Source: Trema orientale
Lineage: Eukaryota; Streptophyta; Magnoliopsida; Rosales; Cannabaceae
Length of the DNA: 64,000 nt
Direction: 5' to 3'
NCBI GenBank assembly: GCA_002914845.1
Contig: JXTC01000040.1
Coordinates: 394,433-458,432 of the forward strand
The position numbers were made by a program, and so were the translations under genes. Below are positions 34,269 to 53,700 of the stretch, piece by piece; the stretch's first letter is position 1, and each line of letters starts with the position of its first letter. Under the pieces are notes generated by a model, which searched no databases, was not told where the DNA came from, and saw only the letters and a program-made list of their open reading frames with translations.

Positions 34269-34456
34269 AAATGCTAAATGCACTCTTTGTTTTTATTTTT
34301 TTTTCACACTCTTTAATTTTACTGTCTAACACGTAGATTCCACTATCTAATTTAATATTTTAATAATATAATAAACTATAGTGGAATCCACGTATTAAAT
34401 AACGAGACTAAAAGAGTGCAAAAGAGAATGAGAAAGAGAGTGCAGCTAGCATTACT
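34269..34456. mobile_element. MITE, AAATGCTA / TAGCATTA ends
   Basis: The ends AAATGCTAAATGCACTC and GAGTGCAGCTAGCATTACT are inverted copies. The inner arms also pair (cacgtagattccacta with tagtggaatccacgta). I could not fix a target duplication. Confidence 0.55.
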
Positions 34457-34555
34457 CGTAATAAAGGATAGGAAAAAAAAAACTTAATACTCTTTTACGC
34501 GGGAATATAAAAGTGATTATACTACATTAAGACGACGTTAATATATATAGGGCAC

Positions 34556-34774
34556 CAATCCAGTAGGTATTTTTTTTTTACCTATACATATGTATCATTT
34601 TGTCCAATAAAAATTTATTATGCATATTTTTTTATTGTAAAAAGTAGGAGAGATAAATTAAATTAATGATGCACATCTTTTCATGCACCTCATTATAACC
34701 GTTAGATCACCATTAGATGATGATCCAACGGCAAAAAAAAAATACCTACACATAGGTAAAAAAAAAAAAAAAAA
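34556..34774. repeat. Inverted-repeat element cut by the gap
   Basis: GTAGGTATTTTTTTT-ACCTA at the left and ATACCTACACATAGGTAAA at the right mirror each other across about 200 bases. The right side runs into poly-A and then N, so its true end is not visible. Confidence 0.4.
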
Positions 34775-35396
34775 NNNNNNNNNNNNNNNNNNNNNNNNNN
34801 NNNNNNNNNNNNNNNNNNNNNNNNNNNNNNNNNNNNNNNNNNNNNNNNNNNNNNNNNNNNNNNNNNNNNNNNNNNNNNNNNNNNNNNNNNNNNNNNNNNN
34901 NNNNNNNNNNNNNNNNNNNNNNNNNNNNNNNNNNNNNNNNNNNNNNNNNNNNNNNNNNNNNNNNNNNNNNNNNNNNNNNNNNNNNNNNNNNNNNNNNNNN
35001 NNNNNNNNNNNNNNNNNNNNNNNNNNNNNNNNNNNNNNNNNNNNNNNNNNNNNNNNNNNNNNNNNNNNNNNNNNNNNNNNNNNNNNNNNNNNNNNNNNNN
35101 NNNNNNNNNNNNNNNNNNNNNNNNNNNNNNNNNNNNNNNNNNNNNNNNNNNNNNNNNNNNNNNNNNNNNNNNNNNNNNNNNNNNNNNNNNNNNNNNNNNN
35201 NNNNNNNNNNNNNNNNNNNNNNNNNNNNNNNNNNNNNNNNNNNNNNNNNNNNNNNNNNNNNNNNNNNNNNNNNNNNNNNNNNNNNNNNNNNNNNNNNNNN
35301 NNNNNNNNNNNNNNNNNNNNNNNNNNNNNNNNNNNNNNNNNNNNNNNNNNNNNNNNNNNNNNNNNNNNNNNNNNNNNNNNNNNNNNNNNNNNNNNN
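34775..35396. other. Assembly gap
   Basis: This is a run of N with no information. An open frame computed across it is an artefact. Confidence 0.99.
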
Positions 35397-37853
35397 TATT
35401 ATTATAGTCTAAGCAAAATGGGCATAATTTCCACCCTTTCTTGAAAAAAAATGGTGAATACTATATTAATTTAATACTTATTTATTAAAAATGGGTTATA
35501 TTTTTTAATTAAAGCAAAAAAAAAGTATCTTTCTTTTTACCTAATATATGTTTCGTTTTTTGGAATTCCTTTTTTTTGAAAGTATTTGAAAAACTGATTT
35601 TTTTTTCGTGATCAAGTTGCACTCACAATTGGGTTTCCAAATGCTAAAAGAAATCATACTTATCCGACCTTAGTCGATTAAGCTCACTCTAGTTGAAAAT
35701 TCAAGTAAAATTTGAGGTTGAAGATGATGGTCTAACCCCAATCAAATTCAATACTAAAAAAAATAATTCTTATCTAATTTGGGGTCCAAAACATTGGATG
35801 ATGGTCGATCACTCTAGTTGAAAGTTTAAGTAAATTTTGAGGTTGAATATGACAGCATGACTTCAATCAAACTCAGTATTAAGAAAATGATTATTATCTA
35901 ACGTGGGTTTGAAAATATTTGACGATGGTTGAACATACATGAGCCACATTTGGGATTGATTATGGTTTGCTATTTTTAGTTTTTAAAAGCCGTTAGCTAA
36001 AAAATCGAGAGTTGAGAGCATTTGGGCAAGTTCCAGCTTTTGATCAGCATATTATAAAAATTGATGCGTAATTGCCAATTTAAATATAATTTGAGAAGTA
36101 CGATAAATGTTGCTTTTCAAAACTAATTCTGCTTCCATAATATAAATTATTTAAAATATCATCTTACAACACATATAATTTATAGTTTATCAAACATTTA
36201 GATGTTGCTTTTAAACAACACAATAATTTTGTATAATAAATTTATCAAATACCTAGATTTTTTTTTTTTTTTGGTCACAACTGCTTCTTGATCATAGTAC
36301 AACAACAAAACTACAACACAATTGCAACACAATACAACAATACCAAACTGACCCATAGTTGAAAATTTATAAGAGAATATTGGAGTCAGCCTATCATTGG
36401 ATTCACTGGAAAATGTCAGAGAACAATACAACTATAATCGAAATCATTTGTGGAATGAAGAGAGAAAATTATTGCATATAAGACTGTATAAAATATAAAA
36501 TTATTGCATATAAGATTGTATAATATATAAGGATTATGAGTTTAAAAGTGTTTAAGTGATTTCATAGATGGCAAATAAGTCCTTTTATTTATAAAATTAT
36601 TGAAAAGACCTTCTATCACCTAAGTGATATTAGTTGCCCTACCTATAAATTCCTACAAGAAAAATCTTTAGAAATTTGTTTGTTTGTAGACAATAAAATT
36701 GAAAGCTTAAAGAGAGACAGCAAAAGAAAATAATTCTTAAGAATGGATCTTATTTTAGACAAAACAATTATCCGCCAAATTAAAGGAAAAATAAATCTAT
36801 CTCTTTGTTTTCATGAATAACATATTTTTTAATAGAATTTCACACTTTCATATAATTTGGATAAAATAATATATTTTTTAAAAACAAATAACTGATTTCT
36901 CACCTCGATATGGCTTGGTCAAAGTTATACATTACATAATTAGAAGAAGATAAAAGACCGATATCGTTACTCCAACACTATGAATTGATGAATAAATAAA
37001 ATAAAAAAAATTCAAACTCAATTAATTAACGAAAAATGATTTTTTTAATAAACATATGACTTTTCTTCGTTAATATTGTCATTTTTGTTTTCACCCACCA
37101 CCGCCCTTTATTCTTTTTAAGTCAGTATTTGCTTTTCCAGCATGGCCAAAAAAAAAAAAAATTTATTTGGTTACAAGTTTAGAATAAGTGTGACTTTATC
37201 AATGTGCACAAATTAGATAAAGGAAGTAAATTTTTGAGAATTTTAATGAGATATTTTTGTTATATTAAAAAATCAAGAGACAAATAATATTTTGGAACAA
37301 AAAGTACTTTTTTTCAACCATATTTTTATAGATACTTTTTTCCTTTATCACCGGTACATGTTTTATGATAAATATATATCACAAATCTTTTATACATAAA
37401 TGGTCTGCGTGTATATAACACTTCACGAATAAAAATTATATATAAAATTGGTATACATTTCAAAATCTATATTATAGGTATAAATTTAAACCGTAAATGT
37501 AAACTTATAGTGTAAATATATACAACACATATATGTATATATAAAAAATAGTATTGGTAAAATTAGATAATGGATATTTATGAAGTATAAGGCATAACAG
37601 CGGGTACTGAAAAATGTAAAATTCACAACAGATTTTGCCTATTTATCATAAAGAGGATGAAATTGGTATTAATATGCTAATCAGGGATATTTTGATAAAT
37701 TCTTCTTATTATGTTTAGCAAAGGGAAATAAGGCAAAGACTTAAGGGGCCTTGGCAAGAAGCCAAGAACGACAGGGAAAGAGCAAAACGATTCAAGCACC
37801 ATCACCAAAAATAATAATAATAATAAAAGAAAAAAAAGGGGGTTAATGGCACA
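35397..37853. other. AT-rich intergenic with a degenerate 125-bp repeat
   Basis: About two and a half diverged units with a period of 125 occupy 35620-35940; the phrase cactctagttgaaa occurs at 35685 and 35810, each followed by aagtaaa-tttgaggttga. The rest, to 37853, is AT-rich with microsatellites and no gene that I can support. Confidence 0.5.
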
Positions 37854-38392
37854 AATGGTCCATGAAATATCCAATCCGTAGAAATTTAGCCATTAATGTT
37901 TCAATTGTAATAATTAAGCTCCTAAAATTTTGATTTATAGCTATTTAGTTTTTGGATTGTCTAAATTGTAACTTGTATTAAATTTTTGATTAAAAACACA
38001 TGTGGTGGCATCTGAAAGTGTATTGAAAAGATAATTTAGGAATTCTAAACATAAAAATGAACAATCACATAAAAATTTTCTCTAAATTTACAACTCCAAA
38101 AATCTTAAAAAATGCAAAGAATATATCTTTCAGTCTCTCGAAATTCTTGAATTCAGTCTCTCGAAATCCTTGAATTCAGTTTATTTTTCTTTAAATACAT
38201 TTTTAGATGCTACAACATGTTATGCTCCTCATGTTTATTTTTGATTAGAAATTTAAAAGCATATTGTAATTTTTTTAAACAGTCCAATAAAATTGCTACA
38301 AATCAAAAAGTCTCGGAGCCTAATTATCACAGTTGAAACTTCGAGGACCAAATTGCCACAAATTGGATAGCACAAGGACCATTTGTGCCGTA
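37854..38392. mobile_element. MITE family B, copy 2
   Basis: The left end ATGGCACAAATGGTCCATG and the right end GGACCATTTGTGCCGT are inverted copies. Subterminal phrases (ctaaattgtaac, caaattgccacaaatt) match copy 1. The element ends about 210 bases upstream of the RWDD1-like start codon. Confidence 0.6.
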
Positions 38393-38603
38393 AACCCCAA
38401 ACCAAAAAAAAAAAAAAAAAAAAGAAAAAAAGGCAGAAAGAAAAGCTAAGTTGTCACCCGAACATGGACGACACGGACAGACGCTTTGATACGAGTCGTA
38501 GGGTTTGTTCAGTTGGGACTGACTCCACAAAGAAGTGATTGGCTATAAGAGTCTCAGAACTCACAACTCAGAAGAGCTTAAATCAAAGAAGCGCATCGCA
38601 GCC
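38393..38603 (+). promoter_or_regulatory. Promoter and leader of the RWDD1-like gene
   Basis: The gene's 5' flank is short, about 200 bases between a MITE and the start codon, and includes a poly-A tract (38404-38430). No clear TATA box was seen. Confidence 0.35.
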
Positions 38604-41600
38604 ATGACTGGTAATTCATTATAATTTTATTTTCATCTCCATTATTTTAAGTTTGGACGATTAGGAATGAATAAAGTGTGTGTGTGTGTGTGTGTTTTTC
38701 TTTTTTATTTATTTTTTATTTTTTAAATATGTAATTAATGGAAGGAAAGGTGAAGTTGTTGTGCTAACATTATCTTACACTTGCTGGTCGATGGATTCGA
38801 GTTATTGAGGAAAATTTGGTTTTAAAGCTTTGATTTTTAAAGCAAAGTTCGTTATTTTTTTTTTTTTGGTTAATTTAAATGAAAATATTTGATGGGAATT
38901 CTTTTAAGAAAAATAAGAAAAAAGAATCAGTTATTTCTTTCTTACTTGTTACTGGATTTGTTGTGGTCCAGCAGTTAGTGTGAGCTGATTTTCAGTGAAT
39001 TACAGATGTCATGGTGATAAAGTGGCATTGGTGTTTGCAGAGCTCAATTGGGTTTTTGTTAATTGAGTGTATAATGTTGAGATATTATGGATCTGAGATT
39101 GATGGAAAAGTTTGTTAATTTAGTCTGAAGATGTGAATATGTATGCCTTTTAAATAGTTGGGTTAATAGGTCGAATTCATTTTAGAAATTTTCTATGTCT
39201 GAGGTTCATGCCCTCTTTTGCAGCTATTTTTTGTAAGAATGGTACTATGGCCATGAGTTATTGTTAACTTAAGTCTTTTGGCTTGTGATGGTCTTTTATC
39301 GGTGAGCATTAAATGAAAAATGAAATGTATTTGTAACTCTAGTTCGCCTTTAAGATTTCATTTAAAGATTCTTAGCAGAAAAGGATGTCATTCAGAGAGT
39401 GGTATTCAACTGATTTTGGATGCAGACCTATGCTCTTTTTTTCACAATTACGTCGCTCTTATGTTTATTTGTATCGAACTATATATACAGATCATGCACA
39501 AGAGCAGGAGATGGAAATTGAAGCATTAGAAGCAATACTCATGGATGATTTCAAAGGTTTTATGCTTATGCATATGACGAATTCTTTTTTTTGGGGTCAT
39601 TTTCTTCTTCTCAATAGCAAAATGTTACCGATCACTTCTTTTATGTTTGGTTTTTCATGCTAGAAATTCACTCTGGGGAGAGTGGGTTAAATACTTCCAA
39701 CCGGTGCTTCCAAATAAAAGTGGTTCCACAGGTATGTGATCTTTACTGTTTAATTTGTTGATAGTTGCACTTACACTGTAGTTGCTACATATTGTGAAAG
39801 CTTATAAACTGCAAACAATAATCTTAGGCTGGTTGAAGCAATCCATCTGGCCAACTACAGTTTGCTAAAGTTTTATCCTTTCTTCATTGAAATGCTTCCT
39901 TGCTTTTATATAAAGGAATGATCACACAATGCTTTCGGAGTTTTTAGAATTCTTCAACCAGTCTTGGTTTCAAATCATCATTGTTATTTGGTTCTGACCG
40001 AAAATTTGGAATCTATTGTATGGGATCAAGACTTGTTGATATTTGGTCTTCTGATTCCGCTTTATACTGAAACTCAGTACCATACACCTCATTCGGTCAT
40101 GAGCAGAGGCAAAGCCTTTTGGAGCTCATGAATACGTACAGTCAATTAGATTTTCAGTAATATGTCAAACGCTCTTATCAGTATGCATAAAAGGCAGTTT
40201 TGAGGGCTTCACCCGACACCGTACGGGTATTGTGCCTTCCTCTTGTTGCCTTATGACTCAAGTTAATTTATTAGTGGTCTTGTACAACATCGGAGATGAA
40301 TATGTTGGTTCAACTCCACAGATCAATTGATTATGCTACTGCAGCTCAGCTATGAGATATCATTTTGAGTCGAACTTATTAAAATAATATATACAAAAGC
40401 ATAATGCAGTCTGCCGCCTTATCAAGAGGAAAACCTCCTCTTTTGTAACTCCTGAATTATTATCTAATGATTTTTTCTTAAATAAAAAAGAAGAAAAGAG
40501 AAACAAAAACTTGAAAAATATGATTTCAAAGTAGTACATTCTGATTGGGGTGGTTTACAAAATAGATCATTTTGAAAGTGACTTTTAGTAAATAATGTAC
40601 TTCTACGAATTCTTTTTAAAATAGACCTTTCAAGTTACAACTTGACACGCTTGTCAGACCATTAAAAGGTTTATTTGCGAAAAGTTTTGAAATGTAGGTC
40701 ATTTACTAAAAGTCACTTTTCAAGTGGTCTAGTTTAACCTTTTCCAATTGGTCCCTCAACCAGGGGGAAAAAAAAAAAGAAAAGAAAAAAAGAAAAAAGG
40801 AGAGTGATAGAACCTATCAATGTTGTTATTGGAAAGTGTTCAATTACTCTTGGACAGAGGGTGGTATATCTATATCTATTTTTCTTTGTTTGTGCTGTTC
40901 CTTGCTTTTTTGGGTTATTTCCAATTAAAAACTCCCATTTAGTTGTTTTCCTTTCTTTAATATAACTTAAAATCCAGAAATAAGTATATTCTTATATATG
41001 TATTTATTTGTTCTTCGTGCACAGGATGATGAAGCAGATTTTGAATCTACACCAGGTTCTTATATTGCAGAATTGGAAGTTTGAACCGTATTAGATTATA
41101 TAGTGTTAAATCTTTATATTTCTTTTAACCCTTACGGTTTCGGAAAATTGTGTTGCAGTTCAGCTGGCTTTGATTTTTTCTCACACAGAAAAATATCCTG
41201 ATGAACCTCCGCTTTTAAATGTTAAAAGGTACATCCTGACTGTTCACATCATTCCTCAGATAGGTACTGTATTAGTATTTACTCCAATAATGTAATTATG
41301 TAACTTTTATTGAGAAATCTTACCTTTTCTGTTTCTTTAACAGATAATAAATATTAATCCAGAGTTGCTTAAGGGGAGTAACCTATGTATTTAAGAAATA
41401 TGCAAAAAGTTTACAGCAAAAGGAAAGGAAATATACAGTTATAGGCAAAGAGTTCGTAAGAGTATTAAAGAAGTTGAGGAACAATGACTCTGGTCCCCAC
41501 CTAGATCATAACTCTTTTTAACACTATTTTCTTCGAGGCTAGATAAGTGCTCTCAGTTTTGAGTTATTTAGATTAATCAGTGATGAGGACTTATACAATA

Positions 41601-44454
41601 CTTTCTTCTCTCTTTTCAGTTTACGAGGTATGCGAGCAGAAGATCTTAGAGTGTTGAAAGAAAAGCTTCAACAAGAGGTATCTTTTCCATGGCCCCTAGC
41701 TTTGTATGCATTTTTCTTGTAAATGAGAGCACATATAATGAGAATTGTGTAGTTGGTAAAAACATTTGTGCTAAGGGGGCAAACAACTATAGGAAATGAT
41801 GTGAACCCATTCTTATAATGCTGATTTAGTTCCATTTGAACTTTTACAGGCATCTGAAAATCTCGGTATGGCTATGATATACACTCTAGTCACATCAGCT
41901 AAGGAATGGCTCTCTGAACATTTTGCTCAAGATAGTAGCATCGAGAATGCTGAAGCAGAAGAAGCAGCAAAAGATGATGTATGGTTCTTTATCCAGCATC
42001 TTCATATCTATTATTCTTGTGGATATGAATTTCTTTTTCGAATTTTGAGTGAAGACTGGTCCTATTTCTATGCTTTCCTTGACAGACTATTCTGTTCGGC
42101 TCCAAAACTTTTTTGATGCATATCTAAGCATTTTCTTAACGAGTACTGAGGTTTAGTATGAAACACAAAAAGAGAGAGATTACGTTTTTTTTAAATTATA
42201 TTTTTTATTTTTAAATTTTATTTTATTTTTGGTGGTTCATACTAAACCTTGTTACTTGTTAAGAAGATGCACAACATAATAATGTTATTTACATGAACAC
42301 TTGTAGCAGACCCTAGATTTTGGGATAAGGCTGATTTGAGTTAAGTCATTTTTATTTGAATGTCTCAATATTTTTGTGGTCATAGACTCGAGTTAAATTG
42401 TTTTACAATTCAAAAGGAGTTTAATAATCGAGTTGAATTGTTGTCTTGTTTGTCATAGCTTTTGCTTTTTGCTGGTGCTTGTAAGGTATTGAAGAAGAGA
42501 AACAAACTCTATAGTTAGTGTTTGGAAACTGTATTCTTAATCTAGCTTAATGGGAAGAGAATGGTATTTGATCTTACCAATGAAAACCAAGGTGAGATTA
42601 TGGAAGTTTCATTAACCTTCTCACAAGTTTTCATGATTTAGGGAAGCTACACCCATCTTTGAATAGAACCTCTTCTAAAGGTGAAGGTTTTCCCAGAAAA
42701 ATTATCCGAGTCTTAAAATCAACTTTGAGTTTTAAAAGTCAAAAGCTGCTTTCTAAAAGCATTCTTAGCGGGCATTGAGTTAAGTTCCCAGCTGCATGTC
42801 TCCATGGGAATAAAACTTGACATGGTCGTAAAAGTTCCCAAAATCGGCACTCATTTTTCTTCGATTATTTGTCACTTTTGTTGGGAATTTGTGCTGTTAA
42901 ATCTTTGACGTGTTATCTAGGGAGCTGTTTAGCACGTTTCTTTACCCTTCCTTTCCTCTTTTCAGATTATCATACCACATGGTGAACCAGTCACCACTGA
43001 AACATTCCTAGCATGGAGAGAGCGGTTTGAAGCAGAGTTGGCACTCGAACGAGCCAAGTAAGTTATATTATTGTATAATTTATTTCTAGGGTCTTGTTTC
43101 TGTAGACTCAAGCTCCACTATTGTGACTGTAGTGCATGAATCAACTTGGAAAGGTAGTTAGCTATTCTGTTCTGGTTTAAATTTATACTATTGATGTTTT
43201 CCAACCCTGCTAGAGATGAGGTCATCTCAAGGTATATCCGGCATTCTCATAATTAAATACATTATTTATGAATTTAATATATTTGCTGGATGGCATGAGT
43301 ACAAAAAATATTCTTATGCACTATTTGATATCAAGAAGACGATAAAGGGTACATATAATACTGACATCCTTATGCATTATTTCATTTTACTGTATTGATA
43401 AATTTCTAGTTTATTATTGAAAAAATATATGCTGACATGAAAAGAGATCTTGAGGCACGTCCAGCATTCTATAAATAAAATCTATTACTTTGGAGTTGAA
43501 CAATAAACGTTTCATTGCATCATGAATTAATTTTTTTCTAGATAAAAACCTGGTTTTCCTTCTTCTAAAAAACATTTAGGATAAGAAAGTTGGTTTGCTT
43601 CCTTAAGGGTGTTTCTGCACGTGCTCATGATAATCTCTCTTGCTTCCTTAAGGATGCATGTGCATGTGCCCTGTAGTTGCGTGGCCATGACCTTGCTTGC
43701 TTTTTTACTTTTAACTGCATCAGCTGTTGGAAGATCAGCATTTCTTAATGAAAATTTCATCCACAATAATGCAAAATTTGCGTTAGTGTCAATTTTTTTC
43801 CGTAAATGCTAATCAGTAATTTCTACTGAAAGTAGATGAGTCGTAAAATTCTGCTTCCAGTCTTTACTTCCTTTACCAGCAGATGTTCACTAATTTCAGA
43901 ATAATGCCCGAGTCTGCACTTACAGCACCTAAGGAAAAGAAGCTCACTGGCAGACAATGGTTTGAAAGTGGCAGAGCGGTATTTCTTTTCTCCTGGAATT
44001 TGTTCCTCAAAGATATTGAAATATTGCAGAAAGCAAGCTGTATACAACTGAAAATCGATATGAAACTGGCCGTTAATCTCTGATAGCTATGTTGGTTCAT
44101 GGTATAAAGATGATTTTTTGACTGAACAAGTTATGTCTCTCTTGCAGAAAGGTGTTGCTGCAGTCAACGAAGAATCTGACGAAGAAGACGATGAAGATAT
44201 CGACTTTGATGATGATGATTTTGAAGGTGATTCTCTCATTTGCTAGCATAGGACAATTCATTTTTTGAAGATATGATAGTCAATTATCTTGGTAAATACG
44301 GGGGAGGTTAATGAACATTATTTTTTGAAATTATCTGATGCTGAAACCATCTCATCTCCTTGTTCTGTTGGCAGATGACGAGGAAGATATGCTTGAGCAC
44401 TACTTGGCTGAGAAATCAGACTCGTCCTCCCATTCTTCCAGGAGAGCCAACTAA
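38604..44454 (+). CDS. RWD-domain protein, RWDD1 / Gir2 family
   Basis: Eleven exons (38604-38610, 39491-39556, 39664-39731, 41025-41055, 41159-41228, 41620-41677, 41850-41978, 42966-43057, 43900-43978, 44148-44226, 44375-44454) join to 252 codons, close to human RWDD1. In the family, RWDD1/Gir2 binds the translation GTPases DRG2/Rbg2 and polysomes, and Gir2 competes for GCN1, linking to stress control of translation. The RWD domain fills about residues 5-115, starting EMEIEALEAILMDDF and including the YPDEPP turn (YxxxxP, residues 70-75). It ends in a very acidic stretch (EESDEEDDEDIDFDDDDFEDDEED) expected of Gir2-type proteins. The first coding exon is just 7 bases (ATG ACT G), followed by an 880-base intron. 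Introns 3 and 7 hold MITEs. It is convergent with the GDH-like gene, as its Arabidopsis counterpart At1g51730 neighbours At1g51720 (from memory). Confidence 0.9.
40551..40740. mobile_element. Fold-back MITE in RWDD1-like intron 3
   Basis: AAAGTGACTTTTAGTAAAT near 40576 and ATTTACTAAAAGTCACTTTT near 40701 are inverted copies, with further pairing out to ggtttacaaaatagatca and the tggtctagtttaacc end. It lies fully within the intron. Confidence 0.7.
42130..42272. mobile_element. Fold-back MITE in RWDD1-like intron 7
   Basis: TTCTTAACGAGTACTGAGG-TTTAGTATGAA at the left pairs with TTCATACTAAACCTTG-TTACTTGTTAAGAA at the right. The middle is pure AT. It lies within the intron between exons 7 and 8. 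Confidence 0.7.
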
Positions 44455-45271
44455 GAATGTTTATGGAGCACTGATTGGCCTGAACACTTGTGCCCCTTTC
44501 TCTTGGCATGTCATTTGCTTGTACTTGAGAATGTCTCGGGGGGAAAGGTTTATATGGATGAGAAAGATGATCATATTATAGTTTGGATACTTCGCTGAGG
44601 AATTAAGTCTCTATTTTGCATGAGAAATATACGAAAAATTTTGTCATTGGACATGTGTATGTGTCTGCATTGCTAGCCCATATGCTATTAAAAGAACTTT
44701 CGTTTTTGTTCTATATATCACGATAAATCATGGCCTTAGAATTGCAGCTCATGACTTCATTCACTTTTCTGTATGGTTCATACTTGTTCAAATCAACATA
44801 TAAACAATGCGGGTAAAAGTTTATATACTGATGAATTACAATAAATGGTTAAATTTTATTTGAAATCTTTCATCAATAATTAACAAGAATGCGATAGGCG
44901 CATTTACATCTCAACTGAGCCCCATACGAAACACTTCTCGAGCACGAATTTTCAGTTCCTCCCCTGACTAGTGCAAGACTCGCTACAGTTACAAATACTA
45001 CACATCTTTCTTGCATTATGCGTATATTTCAATCTCTTCTCCGCATGCTACCGCTTCGCCACACAGAAGATATTAGGTTGCATGTATGTTACAGAGGAAT
45101 CTCCTATAACTTCCATGTGGTAGCATGAGCTTAGACAGATCCCCAAACCATTTAAAACAATTCCGGCAAGCAATGATCCACAGCTTTGCCACTCGCATGA
45201 AATCTCCAAGTTAACGGGAACCATCTTTTGAAGAACATTTAGGTTGTTTGACAATACTGTTTGACCGAGTT
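44455..45271. other. Tail-to-tail 3' flanks
   Basis: The stops of the RWD gene (+) and the GDH-like gene (-) face each other about 820 bases apart, so this is 3' UTR from both. No further feature was recognised. Confidence 0.6.
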
Positions 45272-51402
<6,131 letters not shown>

Positions 51403-52910
51403 GACAATCTTACGCAGAAATCACAACATAAATTCTGAAATGTTAAACACAATACAGTTAATGTCTTTGGCTAAACTGTCCAAAATTAATAAACACCCAA
51501 CTAGTTTCTGAATACATGATAGAGAAATGAAATCATAAGTATTCAAAAGTACCAAACTCACATACTTCATTTGTTGGAAATTGTAGGAATACCCTTCCAA
51601 ACCAAGGGCAAAGTTGATAGTTGCTTTAGCCAAGTTGAGCTATTGCACTGTCACTTGCCCTGCAGTTTTTTGTGTAAGAATACAGAAGGTACAACACAAA
51701 TATAATCCGCTACTAAAAATGACATGGTTCAAGTACTTAGCTTTTCAGACACAGGACACGAATACATTACATTCCTCTAGATCAACCAAAAAAAAAAAAA
51801 CAGAATCAATCAACCAACCACGACGGTGTAACTCTGTGAACCCCTGTATCCACGAAACTATAAAACCCTTAAACTTCCCCGCCTTCTGGTACTTATACTC
51901 AACTTCCTGTACCATTTCAGAATTCAGTCTACTTTAAAATTATTCAAATTGAAAGTATAACATAAGCAAGTAAATTGCTTTATGCAAAAACAACATTTCT
52001 CTAGGCCTAGTTCCCACTACAACAATTCAAAAAACAATAAATAACGCTGTACGGATCCTAGCAGCCAGAAAAATAGAGAAAAAGAGACCCAATTCTCGTA
52101 CACTAAATTCTCTAAGTGTACCTTTGAGACCCTCCAAAGCCCAAACAAGACAACTATCGAATTTAACAACCTTTCAATTACGCCAAAAAAACAACAGGAC
52201 CAAACATAAAGCTCATTTTTTTTTTCCAAGTCCCAAGATTTTCAGCCAAAAAGTCAAAAACCCAGAACAAGAGTAGCAACAACTATTCAGTTTTCATAAG
52301 AACCAAGCCATATTTTTTCGATTTGAACAATACCCAGAAGATAATTTTCAATTATAAAGTGAACCCAGAAGTTAAAATCGAGAAAGATGATCAAGTACCG
52401 TATGAATGGAAGAGAAGAAAATATGAACTTGGCGACACCAGAGAGTTGAGTTGCAGCCTGAAACTGGCTTTCAGAAAAGTCTGGTTTCTCCAAAACCTGA
52501 ATTCATTGCAAGCGAGAGAGAGAGAGTGAGAGTGAGATCTTGGTACTGGCCGGGGGGTGTGGATAAATTGGGCCTTTGATCAGAATCTTCAGCGAGAGAC
52601 TGTAGATTAATAATAATGAAACTTTATTTGGGAGAGAGAGAGAGAGGAGGTGAGAGTGAATTTTCTTCGACTAACTGCAATTATTTTTGTGCAAATAATA
52701 ATTATTTAAAAAAAATGACCACACAGACGATATTGACATATTGGTCGCGTAAATGTAAAAAACTAAATAAAACAGAATAAAATTTTCGTATTTCTGGCGC
52801 GTGTTCAACACGCCCACTTCGTCTTCTAAGTTCAATTGTTCAAGTTCTTTTTTATTTTATTTTTAAAGTTTTATTTTAGAAAAGGTGTGCTGTTAGGTTT
52901 GCTCTTAGAG
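51403..52910 (-). promoter_or_regulatory. 5' region of the GDH-like gene
   Basis: On the minus strand this holds the leader and promoter. Purine/pyrimidine microsatellites at 52512-52535 and 52630-52648 are typical leader sequence, so transcription may start near 52500 with an intron in the 5' UTR. The exact start could not be fixed. Confidence 0.35.
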
Positions 52911-53102
52911 GGATAATACTAGATATCCTAAATACTTTACTGAATTTGTAATATTAAAGTGAATTATCACTATTCAATTGGTGAATGACATTAAATTTAC
53001 TTGTAATAAGTTTTAATACACCAATTGAATAGTGACAACTCATTTGCCATATGTATTGGCACAAAAATTTTGGTAAACTAATTGTGATACCTAACATTAT
53101 CC
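52911..53102. mobile_element. MITE related to the one at 764
   Basis: The ends GGATAATACTAGATATCCTAA and the CTAACATTATCC end are inverted. The inner arms tatcactattcaattggtg and caccaattgaatagtgac pair perfectly over about 15 bases. No clear target duplication was found here. Confidence 0.6.
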
Positions 53103-53261
53103 ATGTAGCATTCGACTCACTTATTGATAGAAACGGAAATAATTCCAATATTCCACATAGAAATGGATATTTAGTTACATTTAAAATATGGACATCTGCT
53201 TAAACCAAATTAAAAAATTAGTCATCCACCTAGTTTTCTCAAAATATATTTGAATAATGTT

Positions 53262-53440
53262 ATATGGCACCATATGGTGCCCAACACCATATGAAATAGC
53301 AGTGCTAGATGATTATAATTATATGTCAAGTGAGGCCCGTGTGGGACCTAGTTCATTAATTATAACTATACAGTACTAAACTGTCATCTCATGTGGTACT
53401 AGGCACCACTGGTGCCTATAACATTGCTCATAATATTTAT
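53262..53440. mobile_element. MITE, intact relative of the 1733-4580 host
   Basis: The ends AATGTTATATGGCACCA and GGTGCCTATAACATT are inverted copies. The interior phrases (gattataattat, gtcaagtgaggcccgtg) match the interrupted MITE at the left end of the window. Confidence 0.6.
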
Positions 53441-53469
53441 ATTTCTCTATACAATGATAAAGAGCTAAG

Positions 53470-53700
53470 CTTTAACCTTTCACTAGTCAGGGCTAGCCTA
53501 AGCTCGTGACGTGCTAGAGCTGGTCTTGACCCTTGACGTGCTTGGGCTATGTCTGGGCCTAGGGCCTAAAAGTCAGGTCAGTCCCAGCCCCTTAAGGGCT
53601 TCAGCTGACCCAAGCCTACGAAAAGTGCCCAGCCTAACCCTTTACTATTCAAGGTCGTGTTGGATGGCTTGGCCCAATTGACTCCTCTAGTTATAACCCT
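53470..53700. repeat. GC-rich fragment, hAT subterminal type
   Basis: Repeated GGGCTAGCC, GGGCCTAGGGCC and GGCTTGGCC words stand out in an AT-rich region and resemble the subterminal part of the hAT element at 32575. No complete ends were found. Confidence 0.35.

Noticed and set aside
34683-35444. 253-codon frame across the gap
   Set aside because: It is almost wholly made of undetermined bases.
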